Positions 38,297 to 46,883 of a stretch of DNA of 50,321 bases are shown piece by piece. The stretch is taken from contig JAHLMT010000004.1 in assembly GCA_018920185.1 (NCBI GenBank), positions 1 through 50,321 of the forward strand, in the 5' to 3' direction. A model generated the notes under the pieces. That model made no database searches and was not told where the DNA came from. It saw only the letters and a list, made by a program, of their open reading frames with translations. The stretch is from Candidatus Aenigmatarchaeota archaeon. Lineage in GTDB: Archaea; Aenigmatarchaeota; Aenigmatarchaeia; CG10238-14; SCSR01. Every line of letters begins with the position of its first letter. Within the stretch, counting starts at the first letter, position 1. The translations under genes were made by a program, and so were the position numbers.

Positions 38297-38857
38297 ATGC
38301 CGAAAGATTTTAAAATTCGTGTCGAAAACATTGTCGCCTCTGCCACTTTAAATGTGGATATACCTCTTGAAAAGATTGTCTCCAAGCTAGAAGGTATGGA
38401 GTACGAACCCGAGCAGTTCCCTGGGTTAGTTTACAGGATGGATAAGCCAAAAGCAGCAGCATTAATTTTCGGTTCTGGAAAGATTGTATGCACAGGTGCG
38501 AGAAGTGTTGCTGATGTGAAAGAAGTTTTCAAAAAAGTTATCGACATAATTCAGTCGGTGAAAGTGAAAGTTCCCAAGAGTTACAAAACTCAGATAGAAA
38601 ACATAGTTGCAAGTGCAAAGTTAGATGCCATATTGAATCTTGATGAAATAGCATTTGAACTGGAAAATTCTGAATATGAGCCCGAGCAGTTTCCTGGTTT
38701 AGTGTATCGTATGGACAATCCGAAGGTTGCATTCTTGTTGTTTGGTTCTGGTAAAATTGTGTGCACTGGTGGAAGAAGTGTGAATGATGTCAAGACTGCA
38801 GTTGACAGGCTCTACTTACGATTACGAAAGTTGAAAGGAGCAATGACTAAAGAATAA
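38297..38857 (+). CDS. tbp: TATA-box binding protein
   Basis: 186 residues with the two-fold saddle repeat: EYEPEQFPGLVYRMDKPKAA near residue 35, and the same motif EYEPEQFPGLVYRMDNPKVA near residue 126. Each repeat continues with FGSGKIVCTGxRSV. Begins VENIVASATLNVDIPLEKIV, ends in a short basic tail. TBP nucleates transcription initiation at the TATA elements seen throughout this window. TATA AAATATTTAAAG (38265-38276) precedes the start by about 25 bases. mcm is 69 bases downstream on the same strand. Confidence 0.97.
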   Translation: MPKDFKIRVENIVASATLNVDIPLEKIVSKLEGMEYEPEQFPGLVYRMDKPKAAALIFGSGKIVCTGARSVADVKEVFKKVIDIIQSVKVKVPKSYKTQIENIVASAKLDAILNLDEIAFELENSEYEPEQFPGLVYRMDNPKVAFLLFGSGKIVCTGGRSVNDVKTAVDRLYLRLRKLKGAMTKE

Positions 38858-38926
38858 GATTCAAACTCTTTCTGAAACATTTCAAAATTAAATAATAAAT
38901 ATATATGTGTAAGAATATTGCTAATC

Positions 38927-40939
38927 ATGGACAACGTCGACCTTCTAGATAAGTTTGTCGATTTTCTAAATGAATTCTATAAAGACGAACTAGTGAAAGT
39001 TGCAAATGAAGGAAAAAAATCTCTAAATGTTGATTTCTCACTTTTGGAAAAGTTTGACGTAAGCATTGCAGACTATCTTTTAGAAAATCCTATTGAAACC
39101 CTGCCTATAATACAAAAAGCTGCGAGACAGATTGATGTTGGTTATCTCGATGAAAACTTTCGTGTAAGGTTTTTCAATCTACCAGAAAACAGAAACATAC
39201 GCATCAGAAATATCCGAGCCGAACATATAGGAAAAATGATTGTTATCGATGGTATTGTCAAGCGCGCGAGTGAAGTACGACCAGAAGTTAGTGAAGCTAT
39301 TTTTCAGTGTCTTGAATGTGGAAGCAACTTAACCATAATACAGACAGAAAGAATTATACGCTCGCCTGCAGAGTGTGAAAACCCCGCCTGCAGAAACAGG
39401 AAAGCCTTTAAACTCGTCGATCAAAAACTGTATGATGCCCGATGGGTTACTGTCGAAGAACCGTACGAGGTTGTCACAGGTGAAAAGCCATCAACTTTGA
39501 TGATATACTTTAAAGAAGATTTGACCTCGCCAAAAATGCAGAATAAAACTGATCCTGGCAATAGAATAAAAGTTACTGGTGTATTGAAAGAATTGCCTAG
39601 AAGGTTACGTGGCACCCGCTCACGACAGATGGAAATTTACCTCGACGCTAATTATGTGGAATCCGTAGAAACAGTTTGGGAAGAACTCGAAATTACACCT
39701 GAAGATGAGCAAAAGATAATCGAACTATCTAAGGATCCAGAATTGTTTACAAAATTGATAGCGTCCATCGCACCTACCATGTATGGAATGGAAGATATTA
39801 AAGAAGCTATTCTTTTGCAATTGTTTGGCACAGATCCGAAAATTTTGAAAGACAGAACAAAAATTCGTGGAAACATCAATATTTTATTAATTGGAGATCC
39901 CGCTTCTGGCAAGAGCCAACTTATGCAGCTTGCTACTAAATTAATCCCTCGTGGAAGATATGTTTCAGGAAGTGGAGTTACAGCAGCAGGTATTACAGCT
40001 ACAGTTGTGCGGGATGAAGAATTTCTTGGAGGCTGGGTATTAGAAGCTGGTGCACTTGTTATGGCCAATAAAAGCATTTGCGCTATTGATGAATTTAGTA
40101 AAGTCTCTCCGCAAGATCGTGTAGCATTGCAAGAAGCCATGTCAATGGAAACAATTTCTATAGCAAAAGCAAGTATAGTTGCTACATTACCAGCTCAGAC
40201 AGCTGTGTTGGCTGGAGGAAATCCGAAGCTCGGTAGATTCGACCCCTACATACCAATAAAAGAACAAATTGACATAGATGATGTGTTGCTTTCAAGATTT
40301 GATCTGAAATTTGCATTACGCGACATACCAAATCCAGAGATAGACGAAAAGGTTGCAGATCACATATTGAAAATAAGACAATATGAAGAAATTGGAAAAC
40401 CGTTGATAGATCCCGAGTTCATGAGAAAATATATTGCATATGCCCGCACCCATATTCATCCGGTTATGACAGAAACTGTTGGAAAGATGTTGAAAGAATT
40501 TTATCTTAACATGAGAGCCAGGGCTGGCGAAGAAGCACCTATAGCTATTACTCTGAGGCAATACGAATCTCTTTTAAGATTGGCCGAAGCTTCTGCAAGA
40601 GTTAGATTAAGTAATGTAGTTGAAGAAGAGGACGCTCAAAGGGCTATAAAGCTGATGAAAATTTCTCTAAGACAATTTGGATTCGAACCTGAGACAGGAA
40701 TGTTTGATATTGATAGAGCAGAAGGTGCACCAACAACAGCTGTTCAAAGGAGTAGAATCAGAATTATTCTCGATGCGTTGGAGGAGCTGGAGAAAACTTT
40801 TGGTAAAGAAATACCATCTGATGAAATTGTTAGATTAGTTAAAGATCAAGGTGTTGACGCACCGGATGAAATTATAAAGAAAATGCAACAGGAAGGAATT
40901 ATATTTTCACCTCGCCCTGGTATAATTTCAAAGGTATAA
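38927..40939 (+). CDS. mcm: MCM replicative DNA helicase
   Basis: 670 residues from the ATG at 38927 (MDNVDLLDKFVDFLNEFY). N-terminal domain with a C4 zinc ribbon (CLECGS, CENPACRN), an OB fold with hairpin PRRLRGTRSRQMEIYLD, then the AAA+ core: Walker A LLIGDPASGKSQLMQ, Walker B KSICAIDEFSK, sensor 1 AVLAGGNPKLG, arginine finger VLLSRFDLKF, and a winged helix at the C-terminus. No intein. It is the hexameric replication helicase. The RPA-like gene starts one base after its stop, so the two are coupled. ORF continuity over 2 kb argues against general sequencing error. Confidence 0.97.
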   Translation: MDNVDLLDKFVDFLNEFYKDELVKVANEGKKSLNVDFSLLEKFDVSIADYLLENPIETLPIIQKAARQIDVGYLDENFRVRFFNLPENRNIRIRNIRAEHIGKMIVIDGIVKRASEVRPEVSEAIFQCLECGSNLTIIQTERIIRSPAECENPACRNRKAFKLVDQKLYDARWVTVEEPYEVVTGEKPSTLMIYFKEDLTSPKMQNKTDPGNRIKVTGVLKELPRRLRGTRSRQMEIYLDANYVESVETVWEELEITPEDEQKIIELSKDPELFTKLIASIAPTMYGMEDIKEAILLQLFGTDPKILKDRTKIRGNINILLIGDPASGKSQLMQLATKLIPRGRYVSGSGVTAAGITATVVRDEEFLGGWVLEAGALVMANKSICAIDEFSKVSPQDRVALQEAMSMETISIAKASIVATLPAQTAVLAGGNPKLGRFDPYIPIKEQIDIDDVLLSRFDLKFALRDIPNPEIDEKVADHILKIRQYEEIGKPLIDPEFMRKYIAYARTHIHPVMTETVGKMLKEFYLNMRARAGEEAPIAITLRQYESLLRLAEASARVRLSNVVEEEDAQRAIKLMKISLRQFGFEPETGMFDIDRAEGAPTTAVQRSRIRIILDALEELEKTFGKEIPSDEIVRLVKDQGVDAPDEIIKKMQQEGIIFSPRPGIISKV

Positions 40940-40940
40940 T

Positions 40941-41660
40941 ATGCCCGCGAGATTACCTGCAAAAAAAGTTAGAATTGCGGATTTGTTAAATGGAAAATTC
41001 TTTTATGGTAGCAAGGAAGAGATGAAACCAAGTTATGTAATAACCCCTTTTGGTGAAAAGGTATCTAGGGTGAATTTAATAGGGACTGTGATTGACAAAT
41101 TTTTGAGTGAAGATGGAAATTATTCTGTTGTAACAATTGATGATGGTACTGAAGCCATCAGGGTGAAATCATTCGAAGGATTGCCATTCGAAAGAGTTGA
41201 GCTAGGCGATCTTGTCAGAGTTATAGGAAAATTGAAAGAATACAATGGAGAACTGTATATCTCACACGAGATAGTGGAAAAAATAAATGATGTGAATTTC
41301 GAACTTTTATCGAAGGTTGAGATTCTGAATAATTTGATTAAACAAAAGAAAATTGTAGACGATATTAAATCTTTGTTCAACCGAATGGATGAAACCGAGT
41401 TGAAAAATTATGCGAGAGATACCTATTCTATTGACGAGGAAACTTTATCGGTTATTATAGAAAGCAAGAAGAAAGAAATTGATTATAAGCCAGTGGTTCT
41501 TGAAGTGATTCAGAAGTTGGACGAGGGTAAAGGAGTCGAAATTAAAAAATTGTTTGAAGTTCTGAATTTACCTGAGAATATTGTTGAGAAAACTCTTGAT
41601 GAACTGATAAATGAGGGTTCTGTTTATGAGCCCACCATAGGATTTTTACGAAAAGTGTGA
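40941..41660 (+). CDS. RPA32-like single-strand DNA binding protein (OB fold plus winged helix)
   Basis: 239 residues. Residues 40-125 form an OB fold: RVNLIGTVIDKFLSEDGNYS, VVTIDDGTEAIRVKSFEG and GDLVRVIGKLKEYNGELYIS. The C-terminal 70 residues contain a winged helix (VVLEVIQKLDEGKGVEIKKL, IVEKTLDELINEGSVYEPTI). This is the layout of RPA2/Rpa32. It starts one base after the mcm stop, so a replication partnership is very likely: it would protect single-stranded DNA behind the helicase. No zinc finger is seen; it may be a subunit of a heteromeric RPA whose other parts are elsewhere. Confidence 0.82.
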   Translation: MPARLPAKKVRIADLLNGKFFYGSKEEMKPSYVITPFGEKVSRVNLIGTVIDKFLSEDGNYSVVTIDDGTEAIRVKSFEGLPFERVELGDLVRVIGKLKEYNGELYISHEIVEKINDVNFELLSKVEILNNLIKQKKIVDDIKSLFNRMDETELKNYARDTYSIDEETLSVIIESKKKEIDYKPVVLEVIQKLDEGKGVEIKKLFEVLNLPENIVEKTLDELINEGSVYEPTIGFLRKV

Positions 41661-41714
41661 ATAATTTGTATAAAACATTAAAAGAATTTAAATCAATTAA
41701 TGTAAAGCGGTGGT

Positions 41715-42122
41715 ATGGAAGCTTATGAAAAACTTTTGGAGATTGCAATAGAAAAAATACCAAAAAAACCTCACGAAGGAGAAAGGTTCAAAATACCTGA
41801 AGTAATAATAGAAATACAAGGAAATAAAACTCTTCTGAAAAATTTCATAGATATAGTCACCACATTAAGAAGAGAACCAACTCATCTCGCAAAATATCTT
41901 CTCAAAGAACTTGCCACCCCAGGTAATATACATGGTTCTGTTCTCATTCTCCAAAGAAAACTAACTAAAGAACTGATACAAGAAAAGATTTCCAGTTATG
42001 TGAAAGATTATGTTTATTGCAAAGTCTGTGGTGAACCGGATACAAAATTTGTTAAAGAAGGGAGAATAACTTTTGTTCAGTGTGATGCATGTGGTGGAAG
42101 ATCGCCGTACAAAGGCTACTAG
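41715..42122 (+). CDS. eif2b: Translation initiation factor aIF2 subunit beta
   Basis: 135 residues. Helical N-terminus, core PTHLAKYLLKELATPGNIHG, and C-terminal C4 zinc ribbon YCKVCGEPDTKF / QCDACGGRSP. aIF2-beta is part of the heterotrimer that delivers initiator Met-tRNA to the small subunit. It follows the RPA-like gene by 54 bases and precedes DUF424 by one base. TATA-like ACATTAAAAGAATTTAAATC (41674-41693) in the gap could give it its own promoter. The gene symbol follows common archaeal annotation and denotes the IF2 beta subunit. Confidence 0.93.
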   Translation: MEAYEKLLEIAIEKIPKKPHEGERFKIPEVIIEIQGNKTLLKNFIDIVTTLRREPTHLAKYLLKELATPGNIHGSVLILQRKLTKELIQEKISSYVKDYVYCKVCGEPDTKFVKEGRITFVQCDACGGRSPYKGY

Positions 42123-42123
42123 C

Positions 42124-42432
42124 ATGTACTGGACAAAAATATTTACAACCAAAACTGAGATTGTAGTTGCTTTATGTGATGAAGATATACTTGAGAAAGT
42201 GCTTGACTTCAAAAAGAAAAATGTGAAAATAAAGGTTAGTAAACATTTCTATGGAGAACGATTAGTAGACGAGAGCACTGTGTTGAAGCTTATGGACAAA
42301 GCAACAATAGGAAATTTGATAGGCAGAAATATAGTTCAGTTAGCTGAAAAACACGGCTTTATATCAAAAGAAAATGTTATAAATATTGATGGTATCCCGC
42401 ATGCGCAATTCGTCAAGCTTGAGGAGCGCTAG
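42124..42432 (+). CDS. DUF424 family archaeal protein
   Basis: 102 residues from the ATG at 42124 (MYWTKIFTTKTEIVVALCDE), one base after the aIF2-beta stop. The segments SKHFYGERLVDESTVLKLMD and ATIGNLIGRNIVQLAEKHGF, ending INIDGIPHAQFVKL, match the archaeal DUF424 family, which is regularly found next to aIF2-beta and is thought to be linked to translation or RNA modification. Biochemical role unknown. The last 32 bases overlap the pilin-like gene that follows. Confidence 0.85.
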   Translation: MYWTKIFTTKTEIVVALCDEDILEKVLDFKKKNVKIKVSKHFYGERLVDESTVLKLMDKATIGNLIGRNIVQLAEKHGFISKENVINIDGIPHAQFVKLEER

Positions 42433-42808
42433 AAAAGGACAATTCTTCATCCTAACAACAGTTGTTGTAGTTACTATTTTGTTCTTTATAAGCAGATGGA
42501 TCGGACCTCCAGCTCAAGTCGATACATCAGATATCGTACAGATGGAAGAACTATTTACGTTTGACAATATAAGAGAGAAAACAACAGAGGTAGTAAAATA
42601 TAGTGAGAACTGTGATGATCTGAACTATAATTTGCAAGAATACAAAAATTTTCTTGACGAGTATGGGAAAGAAAAAAACTATAGGATAGATTTTAGTTAT
42701 TCTCCCTCACCTTGTTTTGAAGAATTTGGAGCTGTGGTATACTTCTCGCTCAAAATTACATCAAATAAAGTGAATGCAGAAAGCTCATTTTCTGTTACTT
42801 GGCCTTAG
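42401..42808 (+). CDS. Class III signal peptide pilin-like protein
   Basis: 135 residues from the ATG at 42401 (MRNSSSLRSARKGQFFILTT); ATG at 42389 is an alternative. The leader ends R-K-G, followed by QFFILTTVVVVTILFF, a pilin-type hydrophobic helix with a KGQFFIL processing site common in small archaeal genomes. The head has two Cys (ENCDDL, SPCFEEF) that could form a disulfide. It overlaps DUF424 by 32 bases, so it is probably the last cistron of the mcm operon, an odd place for a pilin. It may be a minor pilin served by the ATPase/TadC genes at 2-6 kb. Confidence 0.75.
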   Translation: MRNSSSLRSARKGQFFILTTVVVVTILFFISRWIGPPAQVDTSDIVQMEELFTFDNIREKTTEVVKYSENCDDLNYNLQEYKNFLDEYGKEKNYRIDFSYSPSPCFEEFGAVVYFSLKITSNKVNAESSFSVTWP

Positions 42809-45800
42809 CACGTAGCTTTGATGAGATAGCCTTTATAGCTTTCAAATCTATCAGTCTCACTCAGAACTTTCCAGGAGGATGTGGTCGAGTTATAGTAAAG
42901 AATTTGATTTAATGTGCACGAGCCTTTTATTGATTGAAATGTTGCTGTTGGAAAAGCAGGTGATAGAGTAGCTATTTGATTCCAGCCTGTTCTTAGCTGT
43001 AAATCCTCTGGAGACAAAGGATCGCTACCAGTCACATGGATACCACATTTCTTGTCTGTGTAAAACCAATAGCCAACAGGTTGCAAGTTTTCAATACCAA
43101 TAACAGTTTCCCATTTTCTGTTTTCAGAATCCCAGTGGAAAAACTTGTTTTCGGTGCAGCTATTTGCATTAATTGTGAAACTCCTGAATGGAAGTGAAAA
43201 GAGATTCCATCCACGTTCGAACTCGAACGAATATTGCGTAACTCCAACATATATATTTCTGCTAAATGAAGCTTCATTACCAGCATTGTCATAAGCCTTT
43301 ACCAAGTAGTTGTAGTTACCTGGATTCAAAAGTGTTGAATACTGGCATGATGTAGTTGGGCAGGTTTGTACTAAGCTATTGTCGATGTAAATTTCTATCC
43401 TTTCTATCCTGCTTTCTCCGTCATCCGCGTTAGCTGTAACCGTTAATCTTGTTTGTTCTCCCTCAGGCTGTAAAGTATGTGTGGCACTAATAGAGGGAGG
43501 TGTGACGTCTATGTCTATCCTTACTGAAGAAAACCCTATATTTCCAGCCCTGTCTTTTGCTGCCGCGCATAGGTAGGTATCTTGGGAAATGAACAACGGT
43601 ACTGTGCCGTCTATTGTATACTGATTGTAATCCGTTGGACATGTCTGAGAATTTGTCTTTAAAATTCTAAAAGAGTTTCTGTTACATCCCCAGCCCGTAT
43701 CTTGGCAACCCACACTTACAATCACATTTCTCGAAACAATCACATCACTCGAGTTACCAAAGTTAACTGGTCGTTCGTTACTAATTTCAACTAAGGGTTC
43801 TAACGGTTGAGGTAATAAGGCTTCGGAGAATTTCATTAAATGGGTAGAGTTATGAATTATCAGATTACCATAAGCATCGTATTCTAATAAAAACCCAATA
43901 AATTCCGGTGGTATGGTCTTAATTATGTCTCCATTAGAGTTTAAAATTGTCCCATTTCGCAAAATTACTCTTTGAGTAAGTTTATCAACTGCAAAATTAT
44001 CAAACTCCCACCACCCATATTTTGACCAAACTTCTGACAGACTAGGTGAAAGTTTAAACAATTTGGTTGGACTACCTCTTATACCGACGATGATGTAGCC
44101 AGAGCCGTCCGATTTAATTTTACTAGAGAAATAATTACCTAACTCAAAATCTTCCCAGGTACATACATTTGAACATGATGCCACCCAAAAATTAGATTGT
44201 CCAATTAATCTACCAGCTACTAACACAATATCTTCGTTTGTGTCTACATCTAATGCTTCATTACCGGCAAACGTAGAAGGACTAACACTTCCACTAGAAG
44301 GATCAAAATACAGTATGCCGCTGTACACAGATTGAAATGGTAAATTTCGTAAAATACCTACTGCAACTATTTGTCTATCTCCCCTAATAGCTACTGCATT
44401 TAATTTTTCAACACGATATACGGACACTATATCGTTGTAAAACATCCGTATTACATCCCCGTTGTTATTATTTAAAGCAACAATGAATCCTCGGTTCGGA
44501 TTCTCGGTGCTACCTACAATAGCAACGATTTGATTATTAGCTGCGATATCTCGACAATCATCGAGTAGCTCGCTAATATCAAATTCTTTTTCCCATAAAA
44601 GAGAACCTTCTGGAGAATACTTGGTAACCTTACATTTATTTGATATTTGTGTAAGTATGAAAATATTTCCATTTGGATCTGTTGTAAGTGCTTTATCATA
44701 ATTTTGAGGTACAGTAATAGCCCAGTGTCTTACAAATTGATTGCCCAAGGTTCTTTCTCTGTTACCCCCCTCTTCCAAAAAATTATTCCCATAAAAAAGT
44801 GTGATTGATTTTCTCGAGTTTTTTTCCAACGTAGGTATCTTAACCCACACTTTAGTATTTGGAGAATTGCAATTTTCTGTCCAGTAATTCAAAAAGTTTC
44901 CTTGTTCGTCTATAACTCTTATATCGGCACAATTAGGTTTCATTTTTCCCTGTGAAATAAGAGATTGCGTGTTTAAATTTATGGCGACAGGGTATTCGAA
45001 TAAGTCTTTATTGCTCCGTTCCGTGATTCTCACATCTCTCCGATAATTCATATTTGATATGATAACAGTAGGAGGTGTATTATCAGGAAGACAATATTCT
45101 ACTTCCAATTTCGGAGGGTTGTTACTCCTACTAGAACTAAATTGATGGAAAAAATTAGGATTAGCAGAGTTTAAGGTTATTTGGATATCTTGACCTACTG
45201 GAAGATTGTTTTGCACATTTTGCAAAGTTACCCATTGAGGGCTAACACCCCTATTACATCTTGGGACATTTTCCATTGTAAGTTCTCCCAATATTATTCT
45301 TCCCAGGGACGAGTAACTACCCTGCTGATTTCTGACCCTTACATCTACTGAGGCACATCCGTTATAATTAAAATAGATACTAAAATTAGCATTTACCAAA
45401 ATTCTACCCGAGGGTATGGAAGGAAAGGTAATAGAACTATTATAAATTCGGGGTTGCTCTGGCCAAATAATTGAAGCAGGAGGACAAGAGTTAGAATATT
45501 GTGTACAACCAATGTTCCAACCCGTATCGCATACTATTAAATTATTACCATCTAGACGCCCCCAATAATAGGGGTCTCCACATATCAGTACATTCCCATT
45601 CCATACAGTTGGTCGTCGTAAATAAATGTAGGTGTAATTATTTCCAGGTGTTAAAACTTCTCTTGTGCAATATTGCTGGCTTGGTGTTTCATCACCAACA
45701 GATACGGACGGTTCAGGTGAGGTATATTTCCTTACCCTAACCCAATCCCAATAAGACTGACCTTTGCTCACTATCTCAATTTTTGAAATAGTTGTAATTG

Positions 45801-46860
45801 CGGTAGTTGTGGTTTTCTTTAGGATACCGTTAATATAAATTTTCTGTTCCCCATCTCTAACTGTCAAAGTAACAGTATTTCCGTTTCTTGTATCAGCCTC
45901 ATCCCAATTTCCCCAAGCACTGTTGAAAAGACGATCAAAATTTCCAACAGCCCAGTTTGTTTCATATCTGTTTCCACCGTCTATAACTCCTATTTGGAGA
46001 TCATATGCAGAAACAGTTCCTAAATTTCTTGCGGATGTTTCAATAGCTACACCACTCGAGGAGGAAAGCGACAACGGAGAAGGAAATGTATGTGCATTCA
46101 CCCAACTAGGCGGCCAGTCAAAGCTATAAGTTTGTTTCGCATATCCATTCTCAACAGTCCAATCACTTGGCCAATTCCACTTTGTCGTATCTTTTGTAGA
46201 AAAGTCGTCAAAGAAAATAAATGTATTATCGCCATTACTTGCTGATGGAGCTAGAGGATCGCCGTAGTACAGATAAATGATTTTTGCTGAGTTCGCGGGA
46301 ATTGAAGGAACTTTCACCCAGATTTTTGTCGAAGCAGTATTACAGCCAGATTCTAACCAATAGCTTAATTGGGTCGAACCATCAGAATCGGTAAATCTTA
46401 TATCTCCACAATCAGAGCGCATCTTTCCAGCTAAGATCAAGCTGTTGGTATCTATAGTTATTGGAATTTGATAATCGCTTAAAACACTTGGATTTTGACG
46501 GTTGTTTATGATTACGAGTCTTCTGTAATTTCCTGGTTGCTGACTTACAGTAAAACTTATTGTATAGTCGTCTGAATTCACATTACCGGCGGCATCTGAG
46601 CATTTCACATAGTATACATAGTTGCCATTCTGTAAATTTGTCAATTGATGCCAATGATTGGTTGTTCCTGTATTTGAAAATTGTTCCATATTGTCGAATG
46701 GTATATTGGAAGTGCCAAATCCGTTTTGTTCTCTGAACTCAACTTCATTCTTCTGGTTATCAACAGAGATATCTCCTTGACATTGCTCTTGTGAAAATGT
46801 AGAAACAGAAAAAAGCACAATGGAAATAAGAAACACGAGCGACAAAACTATTTTCTGCAT
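42805..46860 (-). CDS. Giant secreted surface protein with two DUF2341 domains
   Basis: 1351 residues. Signal peptide (about residues 1-24, IVLSLVFLISIVLFSVSTFS). A short beta module follows (YVYYVKCSDAAGNVNSDDY), then a DUF2341 domain (YRRLVIINNRQNPS, KIIYLYYGDPLAPSASNGD) with a LamG-like part, a Cys-rich cupredoxin-like or jelly-roll region, a second DUF2341 (YRRDVRITERSNKDLFEYPV, KSITLFYGNN), a long repeat-rich beta-propeller-like middle, an Ig-like module (YSTLLNPGNYNYLVKAYDNA) and two C-terminal W-N-L-F-S-L-P/W-N-Q-I-A modules. No C-terminal membrane anchor. An adhesin or S-layer-associated role is likely; ligand unknown. Confidence 0.8.
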   Translation of the reverse strand: MQKIVLSLVFLISIVLFSVSTFSQEQCQGDISVDNQKNEVEFREQNGFGTSNIPFDNMEQFSNTGTTNHWHQLTNLQNGNYVYYVKCSDAAGNVNSDDYTISFTVSQQPGNYRRLVIINNRQNPSVLSDYQIPITIDTNSLILAGKMRSDCGDIRFTDSDGSTQLSYWLESGCNTASTKIWVKVPSIPANSAKIIYLYYGDPLAPSASNGDNTFIFFDDFSTKDTTKWNWPSDWTVENGYAKQTYSFDWPPSWVNAHTFPSPLSLSSSSGVAIETSARNLGTVSAYDLQIGVIDGGNRYETNWAVGNFDRLFNSAWGNWDEADTRNGNTVTLTVRDGEQKIYINGILKKTTTTAITTISKIEIVSKGQSYWDWVRVRKYTSPEPSVSVGDETPSQQYCTREVLTPGNNYTYIYLRRPTVWNGNVLICGDPYYWGRLDGNNLIVCDTGWNIGCTQYSNSCPPASIIWPEQPRIYNSSITFPSIPSGRILVNANFSIYFNYNGCASVDVRVRNQQGSYSSLGRIILGELTMENVPRCNRGVSPQWVTLQNVQNNLPVGQDIQITLNSANPNFFHQFSSSRSNNPPKLEVEYCLPDNTPPTVIISNMNYRRDVRITERSNKDLFEYPVAINLNTQSLISQGKMKPNCADIRVIDEQGNFLNYWTENCNSPNTKVWVKIPTLEKNSRKSITLFYGNNFLEEGGNRERTLGNQFVRHWAITVPQNYDKALTTDPNGNIFILTQISNKCKVTKYSPEGSLLWEKEFDISELLDDCRDIAANNQIVAIVGSTENPNRGFIVALNNNNGDVIRMFYNDIVSVYRVEKLNAVAIRGDRQIVAVGILRNLPFQSVYSGILYFDPSSGSVSPSTFAGNEALDVDTNEDIVLVAGRLIGQSNFWVASCSNVCTWEDFELGNYFSSKIKSDGSGYIIVGIRGSPTKLFKLSPSLSEVWSKYGWWEFDNFAVDKLTQRVILRNGTILNSNGDIIKTIPPEFIGFLLEYDAYGNLIIHNSTHLMKFSEALLPQPLEPLVEISNERPVNFGNSSDVIVSRNVIVSVGCQDTGWGCNRNSFRILKTNSQTCPTDYNQYTIDGTVPLFISQDTYLCAAAKDRAGNIGFSSVRIDIDVTPPSISATHTLQPEGEQTRLTVTANADDGESRIERIEIYIDNSLVQTCPTTSCQYSTLLNPGNYNYLVKAYDNAGNEASFSRNIYVGVTQYSFEFERGWNLFSLPFRSFTINANSCTENKFFHWDSENRKWETVIGIENLQPVGYWFYTDKKCGIHVTGSDPLSPEDLQLRTGWNQIATLSPAFPTATFQSIKGSCTLNQILYYNSTTSSWKVLSETDRFESYKGYLIKATC

Positions 46861-46883
46861 AAATTTAATTGGAGTTTATCAAT

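Noticed and set aside
38297-41660. Replication origin near tbp/mcm/rpa
   Set aside because: No Orc1/Cdc6 gene and no cluster of origin recognition boxes visible.
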